Notes under the pieces: generated by a model
The model's database searches: none
What the model was told of the DNA's origin: nothing
What the model saw: the letters and a program-made list of their open reading frames with translations, nothing else
Made by a program: the position numbers and the translations under genes
Assembly: GCA_031404155.1 (NCBI GenBank)
Contig: JANNGZ010000319.1
Location: forward strand, 1-5,748
Length of the DNA stretch: 5,748 nt
Direction of reading: 5' to 3'
Source: JANNGZ01 sp031404155
Lineage (GTDB): Bacteria; Pseudomonadota; Gammaproteobacteria; Burkholderiales; Burkholderiaceae_C
Shown here: positions 4,417-5,748 of the stretch, one piece after another
How the letters are laid out: the number at the start of each line of letters is the position of its first letter
Position numbering within the stretch: the first letter of the stretch is position 1

Positions 4417-5088
4417 ATGCTCGCCACCCTCGACTTCGCCTTCCTGAACTGGGGTGTGATCCAGAGCTTCGTGATCAAGGGTTTCATCTTCTCGATCCAG
4501 CTCACCCTGATCGCGATGTTCGGCGGCATCGCGCTGGGCACCGTGCTCGCGCTGATGCGACTGTCGGGCAAACAATGGCTGGTGATGCCGGCGGCGTTCT
4601 ACGTGAACACGCTGCGCTCGATACCGCTGGTGATGGTGATCCTGTGGTTCTTCCTGCTGATCCCGCTGCTGATCGGCCGGCCGATGGGCGCGGAGCTGTC
4701 GGCGATCATCACCTTTACCGTGTTCGAGGCCGCCTACTACTCGGAGATCATGCGCGCCGGCATCCAGAGCGTGCCCAGGGGCCAGGTGCATGCCGGCTAC
4801 GCGGTGGGCATGAGCTATGCCCAGTGCATGCAGTTGATCGTGCTGCCGCAGGCCTTCCGCAACATGCTGCCGGTGCTGCTGACGCAGACGGTGATCCTGT
4901 TCCAGGACACCTCGCTGGTCTACGCCATCGGCGCCTACGACCTGCTCAAGGGCTTCGAGATCACCGGCAAGAACTTCAACCGACCGGTGGAGATGTACCT
5001 GATCGCCGCGGTGGTGTACTTCGTGATCTGCTTCAGCCTGTCGATGCTGGTGCGCCGGCTACAGCAGAAGATCCAGATCATTCGATGA
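4417..5088 (+). CDS. gltK: Glutamate/aspartate ABC transporter permease
   Basis: The 223-residue product (E. coli GltK is about 224) is the second inner-membrane permease of the acidic amino acid importer. The ATG at 4417 is supported by GGAGG 6 bases upstream; the longer frame from TTG 4390 would only add residues translated from the repeat. Hydrophobic helices appear at about 18-46, 56-86, 92-108, 148-170 and 195-217. YVNTLRSIPLVMVILWFFLLIP (62-83) and the EAA loop region 110-145 (EIMRAGIQSVPRGQ, then GMSYAQCMQLIVLPQAFR) match the family closely, as do LFQDTSLVYAI (161-171) and VVYFVICFS near the end. The gene is 82 bases after gltJ and 19 bases before gltL. The gap before it is wholly accounted for by the repeat; without it, gltJ and gltK would overlap by TGATG. 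Confidence 0.92.
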   Translation: MLATLDFAFLNWGVIQSFVIKGFIFSIQLTLIAMFGGIALGTVLALMRLSGKQWLVMPAAFYVNTLRSIPLVMVILWFFLLIPLLIGRPMGAELSAIITFTVFEAAYYSEIMRAGIQSVPRGQVHAGYAVGMSYAQCMQLIVLPQAFRNMLPVLLTQTVILFQDTSLVYAIGAYDLLKGFEITGKNFNRPVEMYLIAAVVYFVICFSLSMLVRRLQQKIQIIR

Positions 5089-5107
5089 ACAGAGGAAGAA
5101 GCGGGTC

Positions 5108-5748
5108 ATGATCGACATCAAGAACGTCAGCAAGTGGTACGGCAGCTTCCAGGTGCTGACCGACTGCACGACCAGCATCCAGAAGGGTGAAGTGGTCGTC
5201 GTCTGCGGCCCCTCGGGCTCGGGCAAGAGCACGCTGATCAAGACGGTGAACGCGCTCGAGCCCTTCCAGAAGGGCGACATCGTGGTCGACGGCATCAGCA
5301 TCAGCGACCCCAAGACCGACCTGCCGAAACTGCGCAGCCGCGTCGGCATGGTGTTCCAGCATTTCGAGCTGTTCCCGCACCTGAGCGTCACCGAGAACCT
5401 CACCTTGGCGCAGATCAAGGTGCTCAACCGCAGCCCCGATGAAGCCAGGACGCGCGGCCTGAAGATGCTCGACCGTGTCGGCCTGATGGCGCACAAGGAC
5501 AAGTTCCCCGGCCAGCTCTCCGGCGGCCAGCAGCAGCGCGTGGCGATCGCGCGCGCGCTCAGCATGGACCCGATCGTGATGCTCTTCGACGAGCCCACCT
5601 CGGCGCTGGACCCCGAGATGGTGGGCGAGGTGCTCGACGTGATGGTGCTGCTGGCCAAGGAAGGCATGACGATGATGGTCGTCACCCACGAGATGGGCTT
5701 TGCCAAGCGCGTCAGCCACCGCGTGATCTTCATGGACCACGGCAAGAT
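5108..5748 (+). CDS. gltL: Glutamate/aspartate ABC transporter ATPase (partial, 3' end missing)
   Basis: The first 213 codons are present; the family length is about 241, so some 28 residues lie beyond the window. The ATG at 5108 follows AGGA at 5093-5096 (11 bases, rather long) and gives MIDIKNVSKWYG, aligning with E. coli GltL. All ATPase motifs are intact: Walker A GPSGSGKST (34-42), Q-loop Gln84 in VFQHFELFPH, signature LSGGQ (137-141), Walker B VMLFDE (157-162), D-loop SALD (165-168) and the H-loop His194 in VVTHEMGF. KTDLPKLRSRVGMVFQHFE and NLTLAQIKVL are typical of the glutamate/aspartate and related polar amino acid ATPases. The protein sits on the cytoplasmic face of GltJK and powers uptake. 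It begins 19 bases after gltK, consistent with co-transcription. Confidence 0.95.
   Translation, partial: MIDIKNVSKWYGSFQVLTDCTTSIQKGEVVVVCGPSGSGKSTLIKTVNALEPFQKGDIVVDGISISDPKTDLPKLRSRVGMVFQHFELFPHLSVTENLTLAQIKVLNRSPDEARTRGLKMLDRVGLMAHKDKFPGQLSGGQQQRVAIARALSMDPIVMLFDEPTSALDPEMVGEVLDVMVLLAKEGMTMMVVTHEMGFAKRVSHRVIFMDHGK

Larger units (their letters stand above)
4334..4417 (+). other. 27-codon mini-ORF spanning the gltJ-gltK repeat
   Basis: An ATG at 4334 overlaps the gltJ stop (TGATG, 4332-4336). Its frame runs 27 codons and stops with TGA at 4415-4417, which overlaps the gltK ATG (TGATG, 4415-4419). The peptide, rich in Pro and Gly (PPEGSQAVPWGGPAGGL at the end), is just the translation of the repeat and is unlikely to have its own function. 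It could, however, let ribosomes move from gltJ to gltK without leaving the message. Expression is not shown. Confidence 0.3.

Noticed and set aside
3581..4417. Plus-strand 278-codon frame overlapping gltJ
   Set aside because: This is gltJ read out of frame, Arg/His/Gly-rich without membrane helices; only its last 27 codons, over the repeat, were kept as a separate observation.
3516..4571. Minus-strand open frame of 351 codons opposite gltJ and gltK
   Set aside because: It crosses the gltJ-gltK junction and both repeats, has a low-complexity Arg/His/Glu/Gln composition, and is antisense to two clear permease genes.
5059..5745. Minus-strand open frames of about 220 codons opposite gltL
   Set aside because: gltL has all ATPase motifs in the plus frame; the antisense frames show no domain and are by-products of its codon use.

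Overview
The window is GC-rich DNA, most likely from a beta-proteobacterium of the order Burkholderiales. Three things suggest this: the close similarity of all four glutamate/aspartate transporter genes to proteobacterial GltIJKL, a PEP-CTERM protein (exosortase substrate), and a dispersed short palindromic repeat of the kind common between genes in that order. The assignment is inference; no rRNA or marker gene is present.

Layout, left to right. Bases 1-262 (+) hold the last part of the ATPase domain of an Atm1/HMT1-like ABC exporter. It converges on a minus-strand gene (319-1083) for a secreted PEP-CTERM protein with a proline-rich linker; a perfect 10-bp hairpin at 266-290, followed by a T run when read on the minus strand, terminates that gene. 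A 275-base divergent intergenic region follows. Next is a LysR-type regulator of the HypT/YjiE-like group (1359-2387, +), then a putative gltIJKL operon: periplasmic binding protein gltI (2575-3474), permeases gltJ (3630-4334, TTG start) and gltK (4417-5088), and ATPase gltL (5108 to beyond the window end).

How the genes work together. GltI captures glutamate/aspartate in the periplasm, GltJ and GltK form the inner-membrane channel, and GltL drives import. The LysR gene lies 187 bases upstream on the same strand and is a candidate regulator of the operon; this is inferred from position only.

The most interesting feature is a family of short hairpin-rich repeats present three times in under 3 kb. 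One copy lies between gltI and gltJ. One lies between gltJ and gltK, flanked by a 5-bp direct repeat (TGATG) that looks like a target-site duplication, and it supplies gltK's ribosome binding site. One, inverted and diverged, sits in frame inside the LysR gene and adds about 27 residues to the effector domain. The repeats appear to have moved into a compact operon and its regulator without breaking the reading frame or, probably, translational coupling.
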